From: Salinispora pacifica CNR114
Lineage (GTDB): Bacteria > Actinomycetota > Actinomycetes > Mycobacteriales > Micromonosporaceae
Assembly (NCBI RefSeq): GCF_000514775.1
Contig: NZ_AZWO01000045.1
Coordinates: forward strand, 1 to 33,902
Reading direction: 5' to 3'
Length of the DNA: 33,902 bases
The notes under the pieces were generated by a model. It was given only the letters and a program-made list of their open reading frames with translations. It was not told the origin of the DNA and ran no database searches. Below are positions 16,358-24,946 of this stretch, in pieces. The stretch's first letter is position 1; the number at the start of each line of letters is the position of its first letter. The position numbers were made by a program, and so were the translations under genes.

Positions 16358-16403
16358 GCACGTGAGGCGTGTCCGGCCCCCCGTCCGGCCACGCCTCACG
16401 TGC
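16358..16403. terminator. 19-bp inverted repeat between convergent genes
   Basis: The arm 16358-16376 (GCACGTGAGGCGTGTCCGG) pairs with 16385-16403 with one mismatch and an 8-nt loop. It begins 15 nt after the stop of the 15705 gene and faces the end of the minus-strand gene at 16565, so it can act in both directions. Confidence 0.75.
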
Positions 16404-16564
16404 GAAATCGGCTGGGCCCGCTGACCCTGCCTGCCGCTCAAGAACCGAGCATCGCCACCATGCGTGGGAGTGTGTCTGCTTCCCGAGGGAGCGCGTGCCT
16501 CGGAAGTCTCGCGAGCGCGAACGGCGAACACCACCCGACCACGGAACGTCCCCTGACCTAGGCC

Positions 16565-17869
16565 TCATACCGGCACCTTCAGATGTCCGTTGCGGGTCGC
16601 CTCTTCACGGCGCAGCGCGTTGAGTAGCTCTGACACGCGGTTGTTGCGGATGGCGTGGCCGTCGCGGCGGAGGCGGTGAGCGAGGGCGTCACGGCTGACG
16701 GTACGACCTTCGCGGACCAGGTCGTCGCGGGCCACGCGGGCGGCGGGTAGCAGCGGGGCGAGGTCTGGGGCGAGGGCACCATCGTCCGTGTCGGCTTCCT
16801 GTCCGTCGTCCACGTCGTCGTCTGGGCCGTAGTCCCCGCCGTCGTGGTCGTGGTCGTGTGAGTCCAGCTTGGGTACGGGTTGGGCTTCGGGATACGGGTC
16901 GGCCGCATCGAAGTCAGGCGCGGCGGCAGGCTGGTGTGGCTGTTCGGGCTCCGACGCCTCCGACGCCTCTGACGCCTTGGCCGGATCGGGCCTGTTGGTG
17001 TCGCCGCCGGTCAGGGCTGCTGGTGTGGGTGCGGTGATGGCGGGTGCAAGCCGGTCAGCCCAGGCGCAGTAGTTGACGCGGGAGGCCAGTTCGGCGGCTA
17101 GCCGGTCCAGGTCCAGCGTCCGGACCGCGATGTCAGCCATGCGGGGGTCGTGTTGGTCGGCGCGCACGACTTCAGCGACGGCTCGGGCGACTGCCGGGCG
17201 GCGTTTCTCGGCGCTGATGGCCTGTTCGGCGGCGCGCAGAGACTCAAACAGGGCGAGAGGGCGCCACTGGCCGGTGGTGGCGTCGCGGTGGCCTTCGCGG
17301 GCGAGCTCTGCCGCGCGGGCGGTGAGGATCGGGTGTCGTATCCGCCGCCATAGGCCGTAGTCGGGGGCGGTGTCGGCGAGTTTGCCGGCCGCGCGGAGGG
17401 CGTCTCGGCGGCGGGCGGCGGCGTGCAGCATCCACAGGGCGTATGCGGAGCTGGACAGGACACCGAACACGGCGGCCCAGTACAGGTCTGGCCAGTGCCC
17501 GGCTACCTGGATACCGACTGCGACGGCGGCGACCGCGCTCGAGAACGCACGTAGGCCGTAGGCGCGTTCACCGAGGCGCATCCGTTCGTCGGCCATCGCG
17601 GCGAGGGCCATCGCCAAGAGTTCCAGGCACAGCGCGAACGGCAGCACCAGGAGTACCCGGACCGGGACCGGCACGGCGGGCGACCAGGACAGGTGCTCGA
17701 GGGCGACCCAGGTCTGACCGATCACGGCGCCGCTGACCGCCACGGCATAGAACGGGTACGCCCACCGCGCCGACCAGCCTGCACTGCCGTCGCTCGACGG
17801 TCGCCTGCTCCCTGGGTAGTCGGTGGTGTCGTGGTTGGCCTGGATGTGAGTGTCCGGGCTGTCGGTCAT
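16565..17869 (-). CDS. Four-TM membrane protein with C-terminal helix-turn-helix (DUF2637/SpdB-like)
   Basis: 434 residues. Four hydrophobic helices lie at about 38-58, 69-92, 105-125 and 128-150, the layout of DUF2637/Spd-type proteins of actinobacterial plasmids. A helical cytoplasmic part follows (LAREGHRDATTGQWRPLALF; EKRRPAVARAVAEVVRA), then a long disordered stretch rich in Asp, His and Pro with a tandem SEASEASE repeat. The end (EGRTVSRDALAHRLRRDGHA and NNRVSELLNALRREEA) is a helix-turn-helix of the kind seen at the tail of plasmid spread proteins. It may bind DNA at the membrane, in line with a role in intramycelial spread or transfer control; that is inference. Its start overlaps the LysM-BTAD stop as ATGA, so it is the last gene of that operon. 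Confidence 0.7.
   Translation of the reverse strand: MTDSPDTHIQANHDTTDYPGSRRPSSDGSAGWSARWAYPFYAVAVSGAVIGQTWVALEHLSWSPAVPVPVRVLLVLPFALCLELLAMALAAMADERMRLGERAYGLRAFSSAVAAVAVGIQVAGHWPDLYWAAVFGVLSSSAYALWMLHAAARRRDALRAAGKLADTAPDYGLWRRIRHPILTARAAELAREGHRDATTGQWRPLALFESLRAAEQAISAEKRRPAVARAVAEVVRADQHDPRMADIAVRTLDLDRLAAELASRVNYCAWADRLAPAITAPTPAALTGGDTNRPDPAKASEASEASEPEQPHQPAAAPDFDAADPYPEAQPVPKLDSHDHDHDGGDYGPDDDVDDGQEADTDDGALAPDLAPLLPAARVARDDLVREGRTVSRDALAHRLRRDGHAIRNNRVSELLNALRREEATRNGHLKVPV
16951..16977 (-). repeat. 9-bp tandem repeat inside the four-TM protein
   Basis: On the plus strand CCGACGCCT (16951-16959) repeats exactly at 16960-16968 and with one change at 16969-16977. It encodes the Ser-Glu-Ala repeat in the disordered linker. 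Confidence 0.85.
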
Positions 17870-20664
17870 CTGCGGTCCCCGGCGGTGGTGGGCTGGAGTT
17901 GGCGTGCGGCGACGCGGCGGGTGGCTTCGGATGGTTCGGCGTCACCCAACTCGGTGAGGCATTGCTCGAGGCGGCGTAGGGTGCGCCGCACGGCATCGGG
18001 TCGTCCGGCGCGGCCATGGATCCGCATGATCCGCTGGTACAGCTCCTCGTTGACCGGGTCGAACTCCAGCGCACGCTCCAGGGCGGCTACCGCCTGGTCC
18101 GGGTGATCGGTTTCGGTGATTTCAGCGATGCGGGCGAGCGCGGACAGGATCTGGTGCCGGTAGGTCGTGGCATGGTCGCCGATCCAGGGATGGTCGCCGC
18201 CGTCGGCGAAGTCACCCCGATACCACTCGGCTGCCTTCCGCAGCGCGGTGAGCGCGGCGGTGTCGTCTTTGGCCTGGTTGGCGTGCTCGATGGTGGTGAG
18301 CATCTGCCACAGGTCCACGGCGATGAGTTCGGGGTCGAGGTGATAGCGGCTGGTCGCCGGGTCGTAGACGACGAACATGGCCTCCGTGCCGGTGGCGGCG
18401 CGTAGCACTCGCCGGATGGTGCTGATGTCGGTGCGGATGCGTTTGCCGGCGGTGCTCGGGTCGGTGTCGGGGTGCAGGTCGGCGGAGAGCTGGTCGAGGG
18501 TTCGCCCGTTCGGGTGCACGGCCAGGGATGCGAGGACGGTGTAGGAGCCGCTGCGCATTCCGGTGGTTACCGGCCCGGTGTCTGCGTCGATGAGGACTGG
18601 GCCGAGGACCCGCAGCCGCACCGGGGCCGCCGCCTTACTTGGCTGGGCGGGGATCAGCGGGGCCGCCTCGGTGGTGGCTGCCTGGTCGACCGCGTGTTTC
18701 GGGGCGGGGTCGAGGTCGATGTCGTGGCCGGGTTCCGGACGCGCGGCGGCGTCGGTGAGCATGGCGAGAACGGCGGCGAGATCGCCGGCGCTGAGGGTGG
18801 ACAGTCGGGTAACCGGGTGTGGTTCGTCGCTGGTGATGGTGCCCTCGGCGCTGATGTCGAGGGTGGGAATGCCGTCGTGGTGTCCGAGGATGACGGGGTG
18901 TAGGTCCAGGGTGGTGTGGTGGGTGGCGATGGCGTGGAGGCGGGGAGTGTGCCGGGGGTTGGAGTCGATGAGTAGTACGTATGGGGGTTGGGTCTCGGCG
19001 TGGTCGGTGTAGGTGTTGAGGTCGAGGATCGTTTCGGCGTTGAAGGTGTCCAGTAGTCGGCGCCGGCCGATCATTTCTTCTTCGGCGTGGGTGATGGCCG
19101 CTGCGGTGTCGGCGAGCACGATGAGGCGTTCTCCGTCGTAGGCGATGTTGTCGGGGTCGAGTCCGACGGTCAGGGCGTTTTCGGGTAGGAGCCGGGCGAT
19201 TAGGTCGGCGGTGGTGACCACGATGGGGCGGGCGGTGGCTGTCTCGGCCGCGGTGGTGGTTAGGACGGAGGCGAGGATGGCGCGGGCCGTTGGTATCGCG
19301 CCGTCGCCGTGCAGGGCGATTCCGGGACCGGGCAGGTGGAACAGACCTATCTCGGTTCCGTCTGCGTCGATGCCGATCGGTGCCGCAACGGCAGGGCTGG
19401 CGCGGTGGCGGTCGCTGTTGCTGGGGGAGAGGTGGCGGGTGCCGATGATGTCGACGGGTGCCAGAGACTGTGGCATCGGGAAGCGTTGCGGTGGGCTGCT
19501 CACCGCTGCTGGGAGGGTCAGTCGGGCGTGGCGTCGTCGTTGCAGGCGCAGCAGGGTGGCCACGGAGGCGATGGCGGCGGCCAGACCGAGGCTGATCCAG
19601 CCTCGCGCCGGCAGCATGATCCCGGCCTTGTCGTCGTGCCGGTTGTCGAAGGTCACGGTATCCGGCGTGGGGGTGTCGACATCGGCTAAGCCGGCGGGGG
19701 CGCTTGGCTCGAGGTTCGGTGGTGACGGGCTCGACTCCGGGACGCTGGGCGCCGGTGACGCGGGCAGTGGATCGGCTTGGATGGTCTTGTTGGCCTCGGG
19801 TGCGGTGGTGCCAGAGCTGCCTGGTGGGGGACTCTCGGCGTTCTGTGGGGTGGCTGCTGGTGGGGCCTGGCGGGCGGGAAGAGCGAGGACCCAGCCGATG
19901 TGGATCTCGTTGGGGTCGGTGAGGGCGTAGCCGTTGGCCTGTTCGTGTCCCTGGTTGAGTTTGTAGATCTCTTGCCAGCGGTGCGGGTCGCCGAGGTGAT
20001 TGGCGGCGAGGTCCCACAGGGTGTCGCCGGCGGTGACGCCGACGCTCCGGTCGGGGCGTCGGTCTGCCAAATTGGTGTCGATGTGGTCCCGGGCCAAGGC
20101 CGACGGGGTGGCGACAGCGGATTCGCTGTTGCGGGTTTCGAGAGTCGGAACGGCGTCGGTTGTCGTGGACAAGCTGACGGTGTGTCCTAGCCCGGAGGGG
20201 GCGGAGCAGGGAGGTGGTGCGTACGGTGCAGCGTCGCGGATCGTGGCGTCGGCTGATGGCGGTGTCACCGCAGGCAGGCCGGTATCGGTGGCGGTAGGGC
20301 TGTGCGCGGTGGCGGGAAGGGCGGCGGTGGTGACGGCGGTGGTGGTGCCGAGCAGCGTGGCCGCGAGTGCTTGCAGGGGGCCGGGTAGGTGCAGGGTGAA
20401 GTGCCATCGCAGGCGGGTGGCGAGGTATCGGTGGATGTGTTCGGTGACGGCGGTGATGAGGAGTATCCATAGCAGCCAGGCGCCGACGTACACCAGCAGA
20501 GCGAGGAAGCCGGTCGTCAGTGGCTGGTGCACCCATGCCTGAACCTGGTCCATGGATAGATCGACGGCGGTGAACCAGCCGCACTGGTAGAGCAGTGCTG
20601 GTGGTGCTAGCGCGAGGGCAGCGGTGGCGGTCCGTACGACTGCTGTCGAGGCGTGCTTCGCCAT
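17866..20664 (-). CDS. Membrane-anchored LysM and BTAD regulator
   Basis: 932 residues. Three hydrophobic helices lie near 9-27, 53-74 and 97-117. Then come a Pro/Ser/Thr linker, a LysM domain at about 207-262 (TAGDTLWDLAANHLGDPHRW then IHIGWVLALPA) able to bind peptidoglycan, another linker and a fourth helix near 351-370. The C-terminal half holds a P-loop-less ATPase-like region, a winged helix from ~679 (VRLRVLGPVLID) and a BTAD helical repeat (~780-900: ALRKAAEWYRGDFADGG; AVAALERALEFDPVNEELY). BTAD proteins of the AfsR/SARP type activate transcription at direct repeats. With an outward LysM and an inward BTAD, it may signal from wall to gene. ATG 20664 is chosen over an upstream start because GGAGGTGAG lies nine bases before it. 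Confidence 0.85.
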   Translation of the reverse strand: MAKHASTAVVRTATAALALAPPALLYQCGWFTAVDLSMDQVQAWVHQPLTTGFLALLVYVGAWLLWILLITAVTEHIHRYLATRLRWHFTLHLPGPLQALAATLLGTTTAVTTAALPATAHSPTATDTGLPAVTPPSADATIRDAAPYAPPPCSAPSGLGHTVSLSTTTDAVPTLETRNSESAVATPSALARDHIDTNLADRRPDRSVGVTAGDTLWDLAANHLGDPHRWQEIYKLNQGHEQANGYALTDPNEIHIGWVLALPARQAPPAATPQNAESPPPGSSGTTAPEANKTIQADPLPASPAPSVPESSPSPPNLEPSAPAGLADVDTPTPDTVTFDNRHDDKAGIMLPARGWISLGLAAAIASVATLLRLQRRRHARLTLPAAVSSPPQRFPMPQSLAPVDIIGTRHLSPSNSDRHRASPAVAAPIGIDADGTEIGLFHLPGPGIALHGDGAIPTARAILASVLTTTAAETATARPIVVTTADLIARLLPENALTVGLDPDNIAYDGERLIVLADTAAAITHAEEEMIGRRRLLDTFNAETILDLNTYTDHAETQPPYVLLIDSNPRHTPRLHAIATHHTTLDLHPVILGHHDGIPTLDISAEGTITSDEPHPVTRLSTLSAGDLAAVLAMLTDAAARPEPGHDIDLDPAPKHAVDQAATTEAAPLIPAQPSKAAAPVRLRVLGPVLIDADTGPVTTGMRSGSYTVLASLAVHPNGRTLDQLSADLHPDTDPSTAGKRIRTDISTIRRVLRAATGTEAMFVVYDPATSRYHLDPELIAVDLWQMLTTIEHANQAKDDTAALTALRKAAEWYRGDFADGGDHPWIGDHATTYRHQILSALARIAEITETDHPDQAVAALERALEFDPVNEELYQRIMRIHGRAGRPDAVRRTLRRLEQCLTELGDAEPSEATRRVAARQLQPTTAGDRR

Positions 20665-20876
20665 GGCCTGTCTCACCTCCGGCGTTACGGCGGTTGGTGA
20701 GTCAGACCGTAGGAGCGCTATGTGCTGCCGGAGAGGGCGAAGGACCTGACAGCACCTCACACTTCCTTACACGGCCTCACAACCGCAGGTCCGGGCCGTG
20801 CGCTGCTCGATGATCGCGATCTTCTCGGCTTGGTGGGAGACAGGCCGCGAGCGTCACCGCCCCAGCCGGGCGGCTA
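20665..20876 (-). promoter_or_regulatory. Intergenic promoter region between the two BTAD genes
   Basis: 212 bp separating the paralogues. It contains the four-repeat array described separately and a weak -10-like TACGGT (minus strand, plus-strand 20706-20711) 34 nt downstream of it. It probably carries a promoter for the LysM-BTAD/four-TM gene pair. Confidence 0.5.
20745..20781 (-). repeat. Four direct repeats TGTNAGG with a 10-bp period
   Basis: On the plus strand the heptamers CCTGACA (20745), CCTCACA (20755), CCTTACA (20765) and CCTCACA (20775) each start exactly ten bases after the last, separated by unrelated triplets. Read toward the LysM-BTAD gene they are TGTNAGG. They end 80 nt upstream of its ATG. 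Exact spacing with conserved heptamers and variable spacers is the form of an operator for a regulator that binds as a line of monomers on one DNA face, as SARP/BTAD regulators do on their (usually 11-bp) repeats. Confidence 0.85.
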
Positions 20877-22925
20877 CTACCCGATGGTGGTGGAGGTGAC
20901 TGGGTGCGCGGCGGTGTCATCGTCGAGACCAGCGCGTGTGAGGGTTTGTTGGTAGCGGTCGTGGAGCCAGGCCGCGGCTTCGTGGTCGCCGAGGGCGGTG
21001 AGGACACGGCCGGCGTGTCTGTGTAGCTCGGCGTTGTAGGGGTCGATGCGGATGCCGGCCTGCAGCAGTCGGAAAGCACGGTGTGGGTCAGGTTCCGCGG
21101 TAGCGAGGGAGACGCAGATGTCGATGATCTGCCGACGGGTTGCTTCGCGGATGGGGTCGAGCCATGGCCAGGTGCGCGTAGCGGCAAGGTCGGCGGGGTA
21201 GGCGTCGAGGACGGCCTGCCACGCGGCGTGGGTGTTGGTGAGCGTGGAGGCGGCGTGGTGAATGGCGGCGTTGAGGTGCCACAGGTCGACGTTGATGTGT
21301 GCGGGGTTGAGGCGGTAGCGGTCATCGACGTGGTCGATGGCGGGGAGGCCGCCGGCGTCTCGGATGGTGCCGCGTAGATCGCTGAGGGCGGTGTAGAGCC
21401 GTCCGGTGAGGGAGCGGCGGGGAAGACCTGGCCAGATGGCATCGGTGAGTTGTGCGGTGTCGGCGCCGGTGGGGTGGGCGGCGAGGTAGACGAGGATGTG
21501 GAGGGCGGCGCTGCGGCGGACGGCGAGGGGTTCGCCATCAAGGAGGAGTTGGGGATCGCCGAGGACGCGCAGGTGTAGCCGCTGGCGGGCCACCTGGTGG
21601 CGGAGGGTGGGTTCGTGTCGGGTGGTCTGTCGTGGCAACCGCGGGTCAGGCGGATGGGGCAGGGGAGTAGCGCGGGGAGCGGTCGGCCCGCCTGGTGTCG
21701 GGTCGGGAACGGCGATGAGGGCGAGCAGGTCGGTGGCCGCCATTTGGTCCAGGACGCACAGCCGTGGCCCGGTCCTCTCGGAGGCAAGGGGGTTGTGCAG
21801 GTGGCCTGCCGAGTCGGCGCGCCAGGTCGGGCCGGCCGACCATTTCCCTAACGCGACCACCGCGGCGGCGGTGGTGACGCTCGCTTCGACAAGGTGCTTG
21901 ACCTGGGATTCGTCGCCATCCTCCTCGCTGAGGAGCACGATCTGCCGATGGCGGGCCGCACGTGACTTCCTGTCCTCGGGCCCTGGGACGGTGTGCGGTT
22001 CCGCGCGGTGGTGGGCGGCGTGGACGAGTTGCGCTGCTTCGTCAAGGTTGTCGACGATTGTCAGCGGCAGACGCCGGCCGAGTGCTTCTGCGGCAGGCCC
22101 GAGGAGACTGGCAAGGGCTGCCTTGGTGGTGATCAGGGATGTTGTGGGATGTCGGTGCCCGGCGAAGAGGGCAGTGACCAGCAATCCTCGGCCGACGGGC
22201 AGCGCGCCCGCGCCGATGAGACCCACGCCGCCAGCCGGCAGGACGTCAACGAGGGCGGTAATCCCGATCGATGGAGCCGGTGCGGCTAGTGGGCGGGGGC
22301 TGTCGGCGAGTGCGGCTTGCACCGCAGCGACGGTGGGAGGCAGCGAGGCGAGGTCCGAATTGTCACGGCTGGCGTTGCGCGGGTGGTAGTCACGGCGGCG
22401 ACGTAGCCATACCAACGCTGCAGCAGCGGTGACCTGCGCGGCGACGTCACGGGGCAGCCAACCACCGGATACGACGATCCCGTTTTCGTGTGTGACCTCG
22501 CCGGGACCGTCAGGACTGGCCTGGATTTGAAGCGCGACTGGGCCGGACGACACCGAATGCGGTACGGCGGTGGTGACGTTGGTAGTGGTGACGCCGAAGA
22601 CGGCGGCGCCGGCCATTCCGCTGGCCGTGGCCTGCAAGGGCGTCGGCAGCGGCAACCGCCGCAGCCATGCCGAGGTTGCGCGTAGCCGGATAAGGACCCG
22701 CATCGCAACGGTGTAGGCGAGCATCAGCCAGACCAGCCATGCTCCGACTGTCAACGCGGCAGTGAGTGTCTGCTCGGTCAACGGCTGCTGCACCCATGCC
22801 CGCGCCTGCTCCATGCTCGGCCAGCCACGGATGGGTGGGCCGATCAGGGTCAGCAGCACCAGCGGTGGACCGGCCAGCAGTGCAAGAAGGAACAGCAGTG
22901 ACATCAGCCGCCGTGGCCAGCGCAC
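20877..22925 (-). CDS. Membrane-anchored BTAD regulator, paralogue without LysM
   Basis: 682 residues. Hydrophobic helices lie at about 7-30, 54-76 and 95-115. The segment EQARAWVQQPLT aligns with DQVQAWVHQPLT of the LysM-BTAD protein, and with the GTG 22925 start the AWVxQPLT motif falls at residues 43-50 in both. A central domain (IVLLSEEDGDESQVKHLVEA) lacks a P-loop. The C-terminus has a winged helix (LHLRVLGDPQLLLDGEPLAV, ~448 on) and BTAD repeats (AFRLLQAGIRIDPYNAELHR). The start GTG 22925 has GGAGGTGG eight bases upstream and lies one base after the stop of the Hsp70-like gene; ATG 22940 and longer forms are alternatives. Likely forms a complex with its neighbours. Confidence 0.82.
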   Translation of the reverse strand: MRWPRRLMSLLFLLALLAGPPLVLLTLIGPPIRGWPSMEQARAWVQQPLTEQTLTAALTVGAWLVWLMLAYTVAMRVLIRLRATSAWLRRLPLPTPLQATASGMAGAAVFGVTTTNVTTAVPHSVSSGPVALQIQASPDGPGEVTHENGIVVSGGWLPRDVAAQVTAAAALVWLRRRRDYHPRNASRDNSDLASLPPTVAAVQAALADSPRPLAAPAPSIGITALVDVLPAGGVGLIGAGALPVGRGLLVTALFAGHRHPTTSLITTKAALASLLGPAAEALGRRLPLTIVDNLDEAAQLVHAAHHRAEPHTVPGPEDRKSRAARHRQIVLLSEEDGDESQVKHLVEASVTTAAAVVALGKWSAGPTWRADSAGHLHNPLASERTGPRLCVLDQMAATDLLALIAVPDPTPGGPTAPRATPLPHPPDPRLPRQTTRHEPTLRHQVARQRLHLRVLGDPQLLLDGEPLAVRRSAALHILVYLAAHPTGADTAQLTDAIWPGLPRRSLTGRLYTALSDLRGTIRDAGGLPAIDHVDDRYRLNPAHINVDLWHLNAAIHHAASTLTNTHAAWQAVLDAYPADLAATRTWPWLDPIREATRRQIIDICVSLATAEPDPHRAFRLLQAGIRIDPYNAELHRHAGRVLTALGDHEAAAWLHDRYQQTLTRAGLDDDTAAHPVTSTTIG

Positions 22926-22926
22926 C

Positions 22927-24804
22927 TCATCCACCTCCATCCGCAGCCCGCAAGGGTGCCGCGGTGGCGGTCGAGGAATGAACGACGCGCGTCCAGATGC
23001 GGGCCATCCACCACACTGCCACCGCAATCGCATAGCAGATGGCGAGGATGCCGGTAGACGGCGCGCCAACGATCGCGGCGCTGATCACCGAGACCGGTGC
23101 GGCCAGGATGACACGGAACATCAGCGGCGTCACCAGCGCCATCACGATCCCGGCACCCAGGAACAGCCCGCCGACCCGTCCCGCAAGGTCGATCCACATC
23201 ACCAGGTTCGGCCACCGGGCCGCGGTCAGCGAATACTGGATCAAGCCCATGCCGACGGCGGCAGCGATGATCGAGCCGGTCGGTACGGCCAGCAGCGCCG
23301 ACCAGCCGCCGTGCGGCGTGCGCCACTGGCGGGCGGCCACTACTGCCATCGCCGCCGCCAACACTACGATGGGGACTATCGGCCACAGCGCCCAGCGCAG
23401 GAAACTACCCACCGGCAGGGCGAAGTACTGGCTGGTGACCACCGCATAGAGGCCCGCGATAGCGGCCCCAAGGGAGACCGCAGCCAGAATGCCGACACTG
23501 ACCTTCCCACCCTCTGTTCGGATGTCCGGTGTGGGACTACGCGCAGCGATCAGAGAACCAAGGACCGTTCCCGCGGCGAGGCACCCCAGCAGGGCGAACA
23601 CGGCTGCCAGCGCCAGACCACCCCAATTGAAGTCAACCCAATAGTGCAGGCTCAGGGCGTTGTTACGTTCGGCGGTCACGATGCACTGCCAGATCAGCGC
23701 CAACGAGGCGAAGCCCGGTACCGCGATTCCGATAGCTCTACGCACCGGCGGCACCGGCACATCTACCGCACCCCCCACGCCGTGACTTGCGGAGCCAGCC
23801 TCGGCAGCCCCGAACGCCGCGACGAACTGCGGCTCGGCCACAACAGCCGGCGTAATCCCCGTCTGCTCGGCGATCGCCTCGCCCAAGCGCGGTAGCCGAG
23901 CGCTGCCGCCTATGCAGTAGATCCCCGCCAGGTCACGGGCCGACAGCTCAGCGGCGGCGATCGTCTGCTGCGTCAGGTCCGCGACGCGTCGCACCACGGG
24001 CCGGACAGCATCGTCGAGCATGGCACGGTTCGCGATGACAGGCGGCTGGTCGGCAAGCGGTACCGTGACCGCCGGGTACGAGAGCAAAGCCTCCTTCGCA
24101 ACGCGGGCGCTTTCCGCCGTCACCCATAGCGCTGCGCCGTCCCCAGCCATGTCCCGACCATTCGTCAACGCCGCTGCCAACGTCGAATCGACGCTGGCAC
24201 CGCCCGCCTCAGGGTCCGCCAGAGTCGCAAGCACCTCGAAGCTTGCCGCCGTCCGGCGTAGCACCGTCACCTCAACCCCAGCCCCGACATCACAAACGAC
24301 CACAAACGAACCCACCGGTAGCCGCACACCCGTTGACGCCAGATGCTCCGCCACCGCTACCGGGGCCTCCACCAGACGAGGCTGGGCCAGACCCGCCCGA
24401 TGCGCGACCTGCCGCATCCAGGTACGCCGACGTGGCCCCCACCCCGCAGGCACCACCAACCGCACATCCCGCACCGGCCCACCAGCAACCCGCTCAGCTT
24501 CAGCAGCAGCGCGACGCAGCGGCGCCGCGGCAAGCTCCACCGCCTCCACCCGCGCACCATCGACCACCAGCTCACCCTCGGGGGGACGACGCGGACTCGG
24601 AACCAACCTTGCCGGCTGAGCCTCGGCGGCCTGCCACGCCTGCTGCCCCGTCCACACCCGACCATCGCTGTCGACACACACGGCACTAGACAGGAACGGC
24701 ATGCCATCGAACGGCAGCACCGACGCCCTACCGTCGGCCCACGCCAGCACCGCCACAGTGCTGGCACCACCACAGTCAATCGACAGCCGAACCTCTACCC
24801 CCAT
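22927..24804 (-). CDS. Actin/Hsp70-fold ATPase fused to a multi-pass membrane domain
   Basis: 625 residues. The first ~340 are an actin/Hsp70-type nucleotide-binding domain: phosphate-1 loop RLSIDCGGASTVAVLAW (residues ~6-22), phosphate-2 VVVCDVGAGVEVTVLRR (~168-184) and adenosine motif GIYCIGGSARLPRLGEAI (~289-306). Instead of an Hsp70 substrate-binding domain, the chain continues from about 353 into roughly eight hydrophobic helices (for example GLALAAVFALLGCLAAG, SVGILAAVSLGAAIAGLYA, WALWPIVPIVVLAAAMAVV). It is therefore a membrane-embedded ATPase, not a cytosolic chaperone. ATG 24804 is the first conserved start; a TTG four codons upstream is possible, and no good ribosome site is visible. 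First gene of the operon with the BTAD paralogue (1-bp gap). Function unknown; the fusion is the oddity. Confidence 0.8.
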   Translation of the reverse strand: MGVEVRLSIDCGGASTVAVLAWADGRASVLPFDGMPFLSSAVCVDSDGRVWTGQQAWQAAEAQPARLVPSPRRPPEGELVVDGARVEAVELAAAPLRRAAAEAERVAGGPVRDVRLVVPAGWGPRRRTWMRQVAHRAGLAQPRLVEAPVAVAEHLASTGVRLPVGSFVVVCDVGAGVEVTVLRRTAASFEVLATLADPEAGGASVDSTLAAALTNGRDMAGDGAALWVTAESARVAKEALLSYPAVTVPLADQPPVIANRAMLDDAVRPVVRRVADLTQQTIAAAELSARDLAGIYCIGGSARLPRLGEAIAEQTGITPAVVAEPQFVAAFGAAEAGSASHGVGGAVDVPVPPVRRAIGIAVPGFASLALIWQCIVTAERNNALSLHYWVDFNWGGLALAAVFALLGCLAAGTVLGSLIAARSPTPDIRTEGGKVSVGILAAVSLGAAIAGLYAVVTSQYFALPVGSFLRWALWPIVPIVVLAAAMAVVAARQWRTPHGGWSALLAVPTGSIIAAAVGMGLIQYSLTAARWPNLVMWIDLAGRVGGLFLGAGIVMALVTPLMFRVILAAPVSVISAAIVGAPSTGILAICYAIAVAVWWMARIWTRVVHSSTATAAPLRAADGGG

Positions 24805-24830
24805 CGACGTAGTCAAACATGAGGATCACA

Positions 24831-24855
24831 CTCACGTCACCCGTCGATCACTCAC
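24831..24855 (-). promoter_or_regulatory. Direct repeats close to the Hsp70-like start
   Basis: CTCAC occurs at 24831-24835 and 24851-24855, exactly 20 bp apart, each within a GATCA...CTCAC context; on the gene's strand both read GTGAG. They lie 27-51 nt upstream of the ATG. Short, but the spacing is a multiple of the 10-bp period seen at 20745-20781. Confidence 0.3.
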
Positions 24856-24946
24856 CGAAAGCAGGACCCCGAAGGCATTGGCCGGCTCGGTGCCGGGTCC
24901 CATAGTTCGGACGGTTTGACCTACGGCGGCTGTCGAGTCGCAGCGA

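Noticed and set aside
18635..20584. 649-codon minus-strand frame
   Set aside because: Same strand but shifted against the LysM-BTAD gene; product is Arg/His/Pro-rich nonsense typical of GC-rich shadow frames.
22762..23895. 377-codon plus-strand frame
   Set aside because: Antisense to the Hsp70-like and BTAD genes, rich in Arg/Gly/Asp/Gln, no motifs.
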